Part shown: in pieces, positions 22,085-33,499 of the stretch
Layout of the letters: each line of letters starts with the position of its first letter
Position numbering within the stretch: the stretch's first letter is position 1
From: Maratus speciosus
Lineage: Eukaryota > Arthropoda > Arachnida > Araneae > Salticidae
Assembly: GCA_963932465.1 (NCBI GenBank)
Contig: OZ010795.1
Location: 477,142,806-477,206,805, forward strand
Length of the DNA: 64,000 nt
Direction: 5' to 3'
The notes under the pieces: model-generated
Told to the model about the DNA's origin: nothing
What the model saw: only the letters and a program-made list of their open reading frames with translations
Databases searched by the model: none
Program-made: the position numbers and the translations under genes

Positions 22085-22915
22085 AGTTTAAAGTATTCGG
22101 GTCCAAAAGTTCGGACATAAAAAAATATCGCAAATTTCTACACATGGTCACCGAAAAAATCAATTTCGTCAATCGTTCGCAGGAAAATATGCCAATTTCG
22201 CCAGAGGATCGAGAAAAAAAACTCGAATTTCGTCAAAGAATCGCGAAAAACCGGAATTTTGTCAGAGGATCGCAGGAAAAAATGACAATTTCATCAAATA
22301 ATCCCGAAAAAAAACCCCGCAAATTTCGTCAAATGATCACAAAAAAACTCGCTAATTTCATCAAAGGACCGCTGAAAAAACCCGAATTTCGTCAAAAGAT
22401 TGCAGAAAAAAATGTGAATTTTGTCAAAGAATCGTAAAAATGTTCCTACAAATTTCGTCAAATGATCGTAAAAAAAAATGGTCAATACTCCCGTTTTTTC
22501 CTCCGACCGGTTGACAAAATTCAATTCTTTCGATTGTTCATATTTGCGTGGGTTTTCGGGAATGATTGAATTTGACTCCCCCCCCCCCCTCTCCTTTGAT
22601 CGAGTGACAAAATTCGTGTCTTTTTTTTTTAATGACCGATTGACAAAAATCTTGGTTTTTCCTATAAGACCGATTGACGAAAATAGTGTTTTTTCTATCG
22701 ATCAATTGACAAAAACCACGGTTTATTTCACGACATATTGAAGAAATTTGCGGCTTTATTTCGTGAACGATTGATGAAATTCGTGGTTTTATTTAGCTAG
22801 CGATCGACAAAATTTGCCGGATTTTCCCATGACGGTTATTACAAAGTTATGACAGATCGAGAAAATTCCCGATTTATTTTCATGACCGATTGACAAATAG
22901 ATTTTTCAGAAATCT
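22085..22915. repeat. Head-to-head inverted minisatellite (unit about 35 bp)
   Basis: The left half, to about 22485, holds about 11 diverged units of the form aatttcgtcaaa-gatcg-aaaaaa (clear ones begin near 22226, 22318 and 22381). The right half, from about 22490, holds about 12 units in the opposite orientation, of the form gatcgattgacaaaattcg-ttttt (clear ones near 22598, 22632 and 22708). Together they form a large imperfect palindrome about 830 bases long. The open frame 22060-22437 only reflects the repeat. Confidence 0.85.
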
Positions 22916-24423
22916 TCTAAATAAATGAATAATAATTCGAGTAATTCTGATAATTCGTAGAAGAATCGCATGGCGATGTCTAGTGTCTAGCTGTAAGAAT
23001 ATATCTAAATAATCCCAGAGTTACAAATTTAATGAGTGGGGCCCAAACATACTCTTTTCTTGGCTCAAACTTTTCTTCGTCGCGAGCTAACTGTGGTATA
23101 CCACAGCTGTTGAAATTATTCGCAGCGCACATGCACATCAAACGTCTTTTTTCTCGCGGAGATCGCAGTTTTTTAAAAGAAAAGAATAAATTTGCGATTC
23201 CACGGAAATGTAGCGTCCATGTTTAATCATATTTTTTTTATATGGGCAATAAGAAAAAAAGAAAAGCGGTAAATATTGCAGGGTTATGGAAGAGACATAA
23301 TCCCGCGATTGATAAGAAAAAAAAATAGTCCGAAAATCATTCAGCGAAAAAGGGGCATCCCTATAAGAAGCATGGCGACTTAGACGCCGAAATTAAGTCG
23401 CCAAAGCAAAAGCATTAGTCGTCACGTGGCGACGGACGACCGTGAATCTACACCTATACTGCAATTCCGCTTAAAGTCACCTTTCCTAGATCTTTATGTT
23501 TGATTTTACAATCACTAGCAGGCATTCATCGAAATAAAATTCATTAAGAGAGTTTACTTAGTATAGCTAAATGATAAGTTAAGTTTTAATGTGAGAGCTA
23601 TCTACCAATATTTTTCAAAATGTCACCAATTGATAACGCTGCACAAATGTTAAGAACGCACTAACGTTAATAGCTCACGAATGTTAAAAACGTATGAGTA
23701 GTAGTGTCGCTGCACTATCAATTCATTTTTCAGAGTAACACATTTTTACCACTAGATGGCCTCCACAGTCATCTCATTTCAGGTAATACCCACTAATTTT
23801 ATATCCAGCACTCCCATTTGTCCCCTTTTTGGGGAAAATTATTTATTTTCAGACAAAAATCTTGTTTTTAGATTTTTCTTGAAAATTTGGTAAAAACTTA
23901 CGCCGATAATTATGTCTATTGCAAATGATGATAAACCCTGCTGCGAAAATTATCCTTAGGAATTACTTGTTTGAAAAAAAACGGACCAGTGAGACCCTGT
24001 TAAAGATTTAATTTGAAAACACGGATACAGTTCATATATGTATGCACTAGGGGGAGACCTTTTCATTACAATGTTATACACAACCATTAAGTTGGCTGTT
24101 TTAAGATGTTTAAAGCGAATGACATGGCTTCATATATTACGCATGCGTTTTACAAATCCACTCAAAATTGGGAAAATAATACCATTATGTTTTTACTGGA
24201 GTCTTGCATACCGCGATACACATCATTTTAATTTTAAATTGAATAATTCTGAATAATTGAATATCAGAATATTTAATTTTTCTGTGCAAAACTTAAATAT
24301 GTTTATTTTAATTTATCTAATTTGCTATTTTTAATCATAATGTCTGTTTATTATTTGCAATTTTCAAAAAAAAAGTTCATTTAATGCACGTTTTCCAATA
24401 TTTCATTACAACTAGCTGTTAAC
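22916..24423. other. Gene-free stretch with a GC-richer patch
   Basis: The part 23030-23470 is richer in G+C, with gcgacttagacgccg and aagtcgccaaagc, words reminiscent of the TCGCCAAA repeat family at 59.5-60.8 kb. A small open frame (23032-23226) shows no domain. Otherwise unremarkable. Confidence 0.35.
23749..23762 (+). promoter_or_regulatory. CTCF-like motif
   Basis: The word accactagatggcc contains a 12-base match (ccactagatggc) to the arthropod CTCF core pattern CCASYAGRKGGC. A match of this length is expected by chance at a low rate, and there is no gene context. Confidence 0.25.
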
Positions 24424-24544
24424 CTATGCATCTCCCGAGACCTTCTCCCAAATTTGACCTCCGTGGGCACTTTTCTAAATTTGGCGGACATTATTCATGC
24501 CCCACGGGCATCAAATTTAGGGGAGGGGCTCAGGAGGTGCATAG
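24424..24544. mobile_element. Small palindromic MITE (121 bp)
   Basis: The end ctatgcatctcc pairs with ggaggtgcatag at 24533-24544, and the inner blocks caaatttgacctccgtggg and cccacgggcatcaaattt pair as well. No target duplication is evident. Confidence 0.7.
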
Positions 24545-25559
24545 CATGAATAAGTGGTCACAGACCTTTCCAACAAAATGTCACATGTGGGGTTCGGCAA
24601 AAGTTTGAAAAATGAGCCCCTTTGGGTCTAATATCGCGCCTCCTGGAATACAACCTTCGCCCTCTTTTTGAAATACCGTTTACAGAAATGTGTTACTGCG
24701 CACGGTGACTATATAGAAAAGGACTAATACAATGTAGCAATTTCATAAATTTCTCTCAATTCTGCCTATGTGAGGGCAAAAACATATTGTACACATTCAT
24801 ATATTTTTGTAAGTTGAACTTGTGTGGGGTGAGTTTTGATCAGAGTATTTTGTGTTAAACATGCAAGTTGCCAAGTAAAATTATTACGGAGATAAGAATC
24901 TATGTCTGAATTTCAATAATGATTTATAATAGAAAAATTTTAAGCTTTAATATTTATGTTGAATAAATATGTAATTTGAAACTTTGTTTGTTTAATCTGT
25001 TTCTTGAAACATTTTAATTCATTGTAATATTTGCAGCACATTGTACACTATGGTAGTGGTCCAGAAAAAAAGAACAACACCATCATCTCTACTGTAATTC
25101 ATCATGAAAATTTGTGATTTCTATCAATCGATAATAATGCCTATTGATAATTGTTATACTTAAATTTTCCTAACGGGGTCCTCTACATATACATAAACTG
25201 CGCTAAACTTTATAAGTTAAAAAACTAATACTTAAATTTGGCCTCATATTTAGATTCATCTGTTAATTATACCTTTGGATACCAAACAGGAAATAATTCA
25301 AGTAAATAGTTTATGAATTGTGAAGGTTTAAAACTTAGAACCCCAAATGACTGATTAATATTTAATCTTTCTAAAACAGATTATAATCCCAGTAATTTTT
25401 TTAAGCATAATTCAAAAACTAGAGGAAATAATGAACTATAATTTTAAATTCACATATTAGAAACTTCTAGAAATGGATATCAATTAAAAAATTACTGGTT
25501 ACAAATTATATTTGTTTTCGAAATTTAATTTCGAATACACACACACATATATATATATA
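24545..25559. other. Gene-free stretch ending in a TA tract
   Basis: No coding signal. It ends in a CA/TA tract (25538-25559), into which the next element is inserted. Confidence 0.35.
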
Positions 25560-25561
25560 TA

Positions 25562-26190
25562 GTAAAGTGAGGACAGATGCCGCAGTTTTTCTTTTCTTCT
25601 TCTAAAATGTACAATAAAGCAAAAAATAACAAACTAAGTACCAGAAATCATTGATCAAACCCTTTAGAATCTAATTTCTATGTTAAGCAAGTTAAAACCT
25701 TCTTAATAAAGTAGTCATAATTATTTTCCCACAGGTCCTTTTTTAACATCATTTTTTAAGTGATGGATAAGATGCCGCATGGGGTGTGGGACAGATGCCG
25801 CATGGAGAAAAATGATGGGCTGTTTATTTTTTTTCAAGCAAATCACATTTTTATTTTCTCAAACTACTTAAAACGAAAATAAATAACAGTAAACTTACAA
25901 AAATTATATATATCACTAAATTGTGAAAAGTTTAACGAAATTGGAAAAGTGCAAGTGTGTCAAGAAATAACACTTAAGGCAAAAAAAAACATTTGACTGG
26001 AAACAATAGATAGCATAATTACAAAAAAGATATAAACCACTTATTTATATCCAGGCGACCATTGTAGTTTGCTCTTAAGGGGGTCCGGGACACATTTTCA
26101 AAAAAAAAAAAATATTTATTGAGTTAAAATTTTGAAATTTTTTGTGATGGTTAACCATATCATTTGTAAACAAAATCTCATGATAAAATT

Positions 26191-26243
<53 letters not shown>

Positions 26244-27146
26244 AAAATTTAAATTTTGTTAAAAAAGTGTGGTAATTTAAAGTTGTTATAACTCGAAATA
26301 TTATTTATAGAATTTCAATTTTGTTTCATTTAAACAAACAGGAATATATAAGTTTTAATTTAGATTCAGCATTTAAAAAAAATTAATTAAAAAAAAACAA
26401 AAAATATTTAAAATAAAAATTTGAGCAGGGTTATAAATATTGCACAAAATCCCTCTAAATTCAAATTTAATTAATCCTTCTAAATCCTTCAATTCTTCTA
26501 AAATTCTTCTAAAATTTATTAAATGATTATTTAAATCTTCTAATGTAGTTTAAACAATTCACGAAAAATGCTTTAGAAGATAAAATTTTCATGAATTTGT
26601 AATTCAGTACATAAAGGGTTAAACAAATAGTACTTAAATAAAGAAATGCGCTGAATATACATTCATTTATATGTAAGTTCTACTGAAATTGTAGTGATGA
26701 ATTTTTTGAACCAAAAAACAAAAATATATTTTGCGGCATCTGTCCTTCAACCTAAGTGAGGCATCTGTCCCACAGTGGAGGGTAAGATGCCGCACAACCA
26801 TTTTGTGTCATTTGAATGACGCGAGAGAAAGGCAAGCACATGTCTGTATTCTACAAGAATATAGTCTACAGTTACAATCGGTTTTGGAAATAAATATCTC
26901 TTTATTTGGCTTAAAATATGTAATAAAACTTTATTAGAATAATTTTAGCAACTTACCACGCAGGTTTGAAGCATAAAAGCTGGCAGAAATATTTGAATAC
27001 TAATAGTTAAGCAGTGGAAACGCATACAACACAACAGACAGCACTTAGGCACACAAAGAAATTCTTAATTTGGCCTAGGGAGCGCTAGTGTCGCCATTAC
27101 AATCTCTGCGGCATCTGTCCGAAAGCAGCGTCTGTCCTCACTTTAC
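25562..27146. mobile_element. TA-target DNA transposon, non-coding, GTAAAGTGAGGACAGA ends
   Basis: The left end gtaaagtgaggacagatgc is matched by gtctgtcctcactttac at the right end, with TA directly outside on each side (25560-25561 and 27147-27148). The word gacagatgccgc, or its complement gcggcatctgtcc, recurs close to both ends (about 25573, 25769, 25791, 26732, 26759, 27112), which suggests subterminal binding sites for a transposase. I found no transposase remnant. The length of 1585 bases and the TA target fit a non-autonomous Tc1/mariner/pogo-type element. Confidence 0.8.
26194..26237. repeat. (TA)n microsatellite
   Basis: About 22 TA repeats inside the preceding element. Confidence 0.95.
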
Positions 27147-27149
27147 TAT

Positions 27150-27879
27150 ATTTAATTTATTTTCGAAAAAGAATATGAAGTTTAAAAAATGCGTGTTTTA
27201 GCAGAAATTATTTCTATAAGCTTCAAATATATCAATACAAAATTACAGATAATTTGGTAAGTAGTTAGAACTCATTCTGAAGTAATTTTGAGTTATATTT
27301 AAAAAAATACCCGCACTGTAATCTGTTTTTCAACAATTAAAAATTAATTTAACACTGAGAGTTTCAAACTTTAAACATTCTTAATTCTTTGGCAGTGTAT
27401 TTGAACCAATGACTTGTTTCGTATTCTGAAGTAAAATTTTCCTAATAACCCAAATATGAAGTCACACTTACGAATTAGGATTGAAAATTTTAATGTTTGA
27501 TACAATTTCTTTGCGCAGACGACCGCCTGAGCAAAATTTTACTATAGCATTAGCTTTATTACTAATCGATTGGTACTAGTCATATTTTTATACAATGATT
27601 TGCGACAGAGTTGGTATGGGGTACACTTTTATTTTACCACGACTGCACTTTTAATTTATTAATAAATAAATTCGTTTTGAAATTTACAAAAATTCATAAA
27701 GCCAGCGATTTTGTCATATAATAAAAATTCCTTACAGAAAGTACGTCACCAAAACCGAAAGAAATATATATGAGTTGGAAAGAACTACGAAAGAAATATA
27801 TATGAGATATATATTGTCACGAAAGAAATATATATGAGTTCATATAAACGCAAACAAACTTTTTAATTCTTTTAGTTAA
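27150..27879. other. Gene-free stretch
   Basis: It contains three copies of acgaaagaaatatatatgag (27759-27840, some with changes) as a short local repeat. No gene is supported. Confidence 0.4.
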
Positions 27880-28077
27880 ACTAAAAAACATCTGAAATAT
27901 AAACTGAAAAATTAAATTAAAAACTTATATCTTAAATGCATATCTGAAACTTGTATTTCATATTTAACGTATTATTATCAAAACGTACCAACAGGTTTGA
28001 ATCATTACTAATAATTAGATTTTAATATTATTGTACTCTTATGCATTTCATATAACTGTATTCTTTTATTTAAAGTA

Positions 28078-28190
28078 TCGGGTGAGCGAAAAGTTCGTTA
28101 AAACTTTAAAAACTCATAAAAATGAAAGAAATTATGATAAAGGGGTGCGGTTTGCAAAAAAGGGCTCACAAGGTAGTCGGATTTTTTTAG

Positions 28191-28228
<38 letters not shown>

Positions 28229-28572
28229 AAAAAATCACATTTAGAGGGCGCTGACTATTCGAAACACAATGAACAGAACAACAATAGTGTCGTAGAATGT
28301 ACTGGAGGTCATGTTGAACATTTGTTATTGGAAGAACAAACGAATTGGTGTCCTGTTCATTGGGTTTCGGGTCGTCAGTGCCCTCTACTTATTTTTAACA
28401 AATTTTTTTGTTTGTTTGTTTGTTTGATTGTTTTTTTTTTTTTTTGTTTTTATGCTGCTAAAAAAAAATCTTACTACCTTGAGAGCCCTTTCTTACAAAC
28501 CGCACTCCTTTATCATAATGTGTTCCTTTTTTATGAGTTTTTAAAATTTTAACGAACTTTTGGCTGATCCGG
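28078..28572. mobile_element. Tc1/mariner-type foldback with a transposase C-terminal remnant
   Basis: The ends tcgggtgagcgaaaagttcg and the complement of ccggatcagccaaaagttcg are flanked by TA (28076-28077 and 28573-28574). The arms of about 220 bases pair along most of the element, including agggcgctgac near 28247 with gtcagtgccct near 28374. The unpaired centre encodes ECTGGHVEHLL, which resembles the C-terminus of Tc1/mariner transposases (CIEAGGGHxEHLL). It lies within copy 1 of the 860-bp array, and the sister copies lack it. The open frame 28031-28552 is a read-through of this structure. Confidence 0.8.
28195..28225 (+). repeat. Poly-A tract inside the foldback
   Basis: 31 A residues in the left arm; the right arm has a shorter T-rich counterpart near 28430-28445. 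Confidence 0.9.
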
Positions 28573-29142
28573 TATAAATATATTCTGATAAACTTCATTC
28601 CAAATCACAAAGTTTCTCTGCTTCTTTAATATGCATCACAGAAATTCTCAAGCAATTATCGCGGTGTTAATCGTATTAGCTGATTTCCTTTTCCTATCAG
28701 AAAACATTTGAAGAATTTATCCACGCTTGAAGCAAGACTGTTTTACTCTCAGCTTTAACTGGTGAGTTCTTACGATTTAAAGAGAGCTATAATTGCACTA
28801 TAGACATGCATGCATTTAATATGTTAAATAACAATTTTTTGTCTATTTCTGACGATCACTAATAAATAATTAAAAAATTACTGAAAAATCTTGAAAAATC
28901 TCACAGTATCTTCCTTTAAAACATCTCGTAATAATCACCATTATTTAACTTTCATCATTCTTTAATATTATCATAGGTAAACCAAAAACAAGTGTCAATT
29001 TCCTGCGTTTACATTATCCTAGTAAATATTTTTAAGACATGTACATATTTAGTACATGTTATATCTAATAATAGTTTTTTTTTTCAGCGATAATTTAAAT
29101 GAATTAAAGCAAAATAAAGAATATTACCTCAGTATTTTTTAA

Positions 29143-30084
29143 CGCTTTCCAAAAAAGTTGAAATCCGTTTTTGCATTCGGTTTGTCTGGCCGTCTGTTTA
29201 CGCTCTAACTCTAGAAAGTATACTCGGATTTTCATGCAATTGATAAAGGTTATTTAGGGTTATTAAACTATGTTTGGTATTGTACATGAAATATGTAGGA
29301 TTAATAGTTCGTTTACAGGGGCACTCCAGGGGCAGAATTCCATTACACTATGGCGTATGGGGGGTAATCGTTTGCAAAACATTTAATGACATTAAGCTCT
29401 TTCAAATTTATTGAAACTTATATAAATCACCGTATTTCACTACGAACACGTTAGAACAGGTCATTCATAGCATTTTATATTTATTTACAGGGACACAGAA
29501 AGAAATAGGTTGCAGTACTGTCTTTGAGTAATAATTGCTGGAGTGCACGTTTTAAAAATTTTATGCGCATTTAAATTTAACTAATTTTTTGCATGATACT
29601 CGTTATATATAAATTCTATACCCCATATGCAGGACTGCACAAAACTATTCACGTACCATTCTCCTTGTTAGAGGAAATTGCTGAAGGGGAATTTTCAACT
29701 GAAGTATTCTAATTAAGTTAAATAATGCTATAAAAAGTGATGGAATATCTTTATTAAGACTTACGATCGTTTCATTGCACAATCGGCGATGTATTCTATC
29801 TCTTAAGCGATCTAATAGATACTATTTCTTAAGTGAAATAAATTTTGGCATGCATGTAGTTAATATATACAAATCCATATATCATATACAGGGCTGCTGA
29901 AAAAATTCGGATCATTTTCCGATTGTAGATGAGAACAGCTGAAATTGGGTTTTGAAATGTGTTATGCGTTTCCATATGTTTGAATTAAACGTAATATTTT
30001 AATTTTTTTAACGGTGCAGTTTTTTTACATTATTCTGAATGTATTTCATAATCTATACTTGACGCATGATTTTTTTCTTTCTTG
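29143..30084 (+). repeat. Dispersed repeat A, copy 1, between array copies
   Basis: This matches 40335-41110 on the opposite strand: shared blocks include cgtctgttt/cgtctgtcc followed by gctctaactc, then tttacagggacaca, gttgcagtact and ctgaaggggaattttcaact. Inside it, related blocks of about 170-200 bases recur with the pattern taattgctg...gtttt...tttgcat. TTAA is present at both junctions with the array (29139-29142 and 30085-30088), but the left TTAA also occurs in the other copy, so this may or may not be a target duplication. Confidence 0.7.
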
Positions 30085-31629
30085 TTAATACCTAAAATGA
30101 CATTGTTCCTTCTACCAAGCTACAGACATAAAAATCCACTTTTACCAGCATTTTACCAAAACGAGTTTATTGTCGGAATTCAATTCAATAACTATTTTAG
30201 TAATTATATTTAAACTGTTTATTACAACATCAATACATTATTTTTTAAAGATGTTAATAGATTCGAATTCCCACTAATAATTAGATTTAAAAAAAAATTA
30301 TTTTCACATTCTGTTAATACAACTGTATTCTCATACGTCCAATTTAATTTTTGTTCTGAAATGTCTTTTTCTAAATCACAAAACTTCTCGACTTCTTTCA
30401 ATGTATCACAGAAACCCTAAATAAATTTTCAGAGAACTAATAAAATAAGCTAAATTTCAATTCCTTTCGCGGAACCTCCCAAGAAGTTATTCTCCTTTCG
30501 AAGTAAGCCTGTTTTACTCTCAGCTTTAATTGATGAATTCTTACGATTTAAAGAGAGCTATAATTGCACTATAGGCACACATGCATTTAATATCTCAAAT
30601 TGCAAATTTTTGTCTATTTTCTCCGATAGCTTCCAAATAATAAAAAACTATTACAGAAAAATATCTAAATGTTTTTCTTTTAAAACATCTTCGTAAAAAT
30701 CACCATTATTTGACAACCATCATTCTTTAATAATCATTTTTTTTCTATGTCTATCAACCGCGTCGAAATTTTCATAGGTAAAAGAAAAACAAGTGTCGAT
30801 TTCCTCCCTTTAAATTATTCTAGTAAATACTTTTAAAACATGTACTGTACATATTTAGAACATGTTATATCTAGTAATTTTTTTAAGCATTAATTGAATA
30901 AATTAAAGCAAAATAAAAAAAAAAATATTACATCAATATTTGTTTTAATACCTAAAATGGTATTGGTCCTTTTTTATCAAGTTACAGATATAAAAATCCA
31001 CTTTCACCAGAATTTAACCAAAATGAGTTTGTTGTCGGAATTAAATTCAATAACTACTTTAAACTATTTAAACTATTTATTACACCATCAATATATTATT
31101 TTTTAAAATGTTCATATTATCCGAATTAATACCAATAATTATATTTTAAAATTTCTCTTTTCACATTCTTTTAATGTAACTGTATTCTCATACGTTTAAA
31201 TTAAATTTCATTCTACTACTTTTTTTCTAAATCACAAAACTTCTCGACTTCTTTCAATGTATCACAGAAACCCCAAATAAATTTTCAGGTCGCTAATCGA
31301 ATAAGCTAACTTTCAATTCCTTTCAATAAACCTCCCAAAAAGTTCCTTTTCTATCAAGTTACAGATAGTTCTCCGTTTGATGTAAGCCTGTTTTACTCTC
31401 AGCTTTAACTGATGTATTCTTAGGATTTAAAGTGAGCTACAATTGCACTATAGGCACACATGTATTTAATATCTCAAATTACAATTTTTTGTCTATTTTC
31501 GCCGATCTCTTCCAAATACTAAAATTTTACAGAAAAATCTCTGAATGACTTTCCTATATAAGACATCTTCGAAACAATCACCATTATTTAACAATCATCA
31601 TTATTTAATAATCACACTCTCAAAAATAA

Positions 31630-31845
31630 TTTATTAAAAATGAGAACTTCCATGTACTCGTATTTTTTTAAGTACAATTGTTTCATAAAGTTCACATTGT
31701 TAAAAATAATCTACTTAAAAATGAGCATTTCTATGTACTCATATTTTTTAAGTACAATTGCTTCAAAAAGGAGCATTAATCTACTTAAAAATGAAAATTT
31801 CTTTGTACTCAATTTTTTTAAGTACAATTAATTCGGAAACGAGTA
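31630..31845 (+). repeat. Short tandem repeat, three units of about 65-85 bp
   Basis: Each unit has aaaaatgag or aaaaatgaaa, then tgtactc, then tttttttaagtacaatt. The same words appear inverted at about 32460-32570 near the other end of the insertion. Confidence 0.7.
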
Positions 31846-32216
31846 CATGATATTTGGAAGTTGTGTATACTTATACTTGATTTATAAATGTATGCAGAAA
31901 TGAATACGTATATTTTGTATTTTAAAGTCTTAATATTTATGTTTAAATCCTATGTGCTCAAAACTATAAGTTTTCTGATAAACCCTTTTCTTATGCGAAA
32001 TTGAAAGTTGGAATTTCCAAGTTTTTATTTAAAGATATGTCTATCTTTGTTATAATTTTTAATGTATAATACACACTTTTCAAATTTATTTACAATTTCA
32101 TTAGAAATGTTAAAGAAGAAAATTTAGTTTAAAAATTGTTTTATTAGAAATTAGAATGTTTAAGAAAGGGAAAATTCATCTCTGATCACAAAAGGTGTCA
32201 TTTGGAAGCAGCTGGT

Positions 32217-32293
32217 AACTGCTCTTATAGCACAGTCAGTACAATACTGATCTCCCGCCTAGAGGACTCAGGTTCAAATCACGGGGCGGCTCA
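32217..32293 (+). repeat. tRNA-derived SINE-like segment
   Basis: Box A-like tagcacagtcagt (32228) and box B ggttcaaatca (32271) have tRNA-like spacing. The acceptor ends do not pair convincingly (left ctgctcttat, right cggggcggct), so it is not called as a working tRNA. Confidence 0.55.
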
Positions 32294-33455
32294 TACACAA
32301 AATTTCAAGAATTACAATAGTAAATTCGTTGTTCTTTACTCCAAAAATTGTAGTTCTTCGTAATTAAAAATGGTGATATGTCGGCTCTCTGTAATTTCGC
32401 TTTTTTTTTCCTTATAGTGTATGTGTGTTTCTATACATACATATTTTCGAGTCTCCGTATGTACTCAAAAAATGAGTACATGCGTTTTTCAAATTTAAGA
32501 GTTAAGTACTTGGAGCTATTTTAAGATCGGGGAGTGCTCAATAATTAGTACAATTTACTTATTTTTAAGAATAGTGTTTTAAAAGTGCACATTTTTGTTT
32601 TCTATATATATCAACCGCTTCGAAATTATCGTAGGTAAAACAAAAACGACTGTCGATTTCCTCCCTTTAAATTATTCCAGTAAATATTTTTAACACATGT
32701 ACATATTTAGTACAGGTTATGTCCAGTATTTTTTTTCAGCAATAATTTAAATGAATTAAAGCAAAATAAAAAAAGATTACATCAATATTTTTTTAATACC
32801 TAATATGACATTGGTCCTTTTCTATCAAGTTAGAAACATAAAAATCCACTTTCACCGAAATTTAACCAAAATGAATTTATTGTCGGAATAAATCCAATAA
32901 CTATTTTAAACTATTTAAACTCTTTATTACACTATCAATATATTATTTTTTAAAGATGTTCATATGATCCGAATTACTATCAATAATTAGATTTTAAAAT
33001 TTCTCTTTTCACATTCTTTTAATGTAACTGCATTCTCATACGTTTAAATTTAATTTTATTCTGATACGTCTTTTACTAAATCACAAAACTTCTCTACTTC
33101 TTTCAATTTTTTCCAGAAACCCCAAATAAATTTTCAGGGCGCTAATCGAATAATCTAAGTTGCATTTCCTTTCAATAAACCTCCCAAGAAGTTATTCTCC
33201 TTTCGAGGTAAGCCTCTTTTACTCTCAGCTTCAACTGATGAGTTTCTACGATTTAAACAGTGATATCTCCTTACCTTTTGTTGCGAAAATATTTTATGCC
33301 CAGCCGACACTGAAAACTATGTGTGTTGCGCGCAAATCTACTACGCAGGCGCAATGAAAATTTCCCTAGCTTTTTACCCAGAACACAGAATAGTCCAACT
33401 GTGGAACTAGTTCAAACAGCACGACAGTCAGCTGCTTCCCTGATGGGTTCTTTAC

Positions 33456-33468
33456 GTTACTAGGCAAC
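33456..33468 (+). promoter_or_regulatory. RFX X-box-like motif
   Basis: The word gttactaggcaac fits the X-box pattern RYYNYY-N(1-3)-RRNRAC exactly. It lies in a GC-richer patch (33280-33500) at the border between two tandem-repeat blocks. There is no gene downstream, so function is doubtful. Confidence 0.25.
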
Positions 33469-33499
33469 TACGATCGGCACGTTTGTGACAAAGTATCGT

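Larger units (their letters stand above)
31615..32590. mobile_element. Insertion of about 1 kb in array copy 3, CACT-type ends
   Basis: The sister copies read aataatcattttttttct without a gap, whereas here aataatca and the following ttttctat are about 970 bases apart. The inserted block begins cactctcaaaaataa, and its right part ends ttatttttaagaatagtg, an imperfect inverted pair. It contains three copies of a short repeat at 31630-31845 and a tRNA-like block. The superfamily is not assigned. Confidence 0.6.
27880..33260. repeat. Tandem array, unit about 860 bp, four copies with insertions
   Basis: The same ordered blocks recur. Block ttttactctcagctttaa is at about 28740, 30511 and 31390, with a slightly changed copy at 33219. 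The block aataataattag or a near form is at about 28008, 30275 and 32985. The block taaaaatccacttt is at about 30129, 30990 and 32839. Copy 1 (27880-29142) contains the Tc1-like foldback, and a dispersed repeat separates it from copy 2 (30085-30945). Copy 3 (30946-32790) holds an insertion of about 1 kb, and copy 4 (32795-33260) is partial. The unit has no recognisable coding sequence. Confidence 0.8.

Noticed and set aside
22060..22437. A basic repetitive protein of 125 codons
   Set aside because: It only translates the minisatellite; the unit length is not kept as a multiple of three and the units vary.
22085..22915. CRISPR-like regular repeats
   Set aside because: The units are diverged, contiguous and in two orientations, with no unique spacers, and the context is eukaryotic.
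28031..28552. A 173-codon open frame on the plus strand
   Set aside because: It reads through a palindromic element and a poly-A tract (long Lys run). Only the short ECTGGHVEHLL part has meaning, as a transposase remnant.
32217..32293. Intact tRNA gene
   Set aside because: Internal promoter boxes are present, but the acceptor stem does not pair, so it is listed only as a SINE-like segment.
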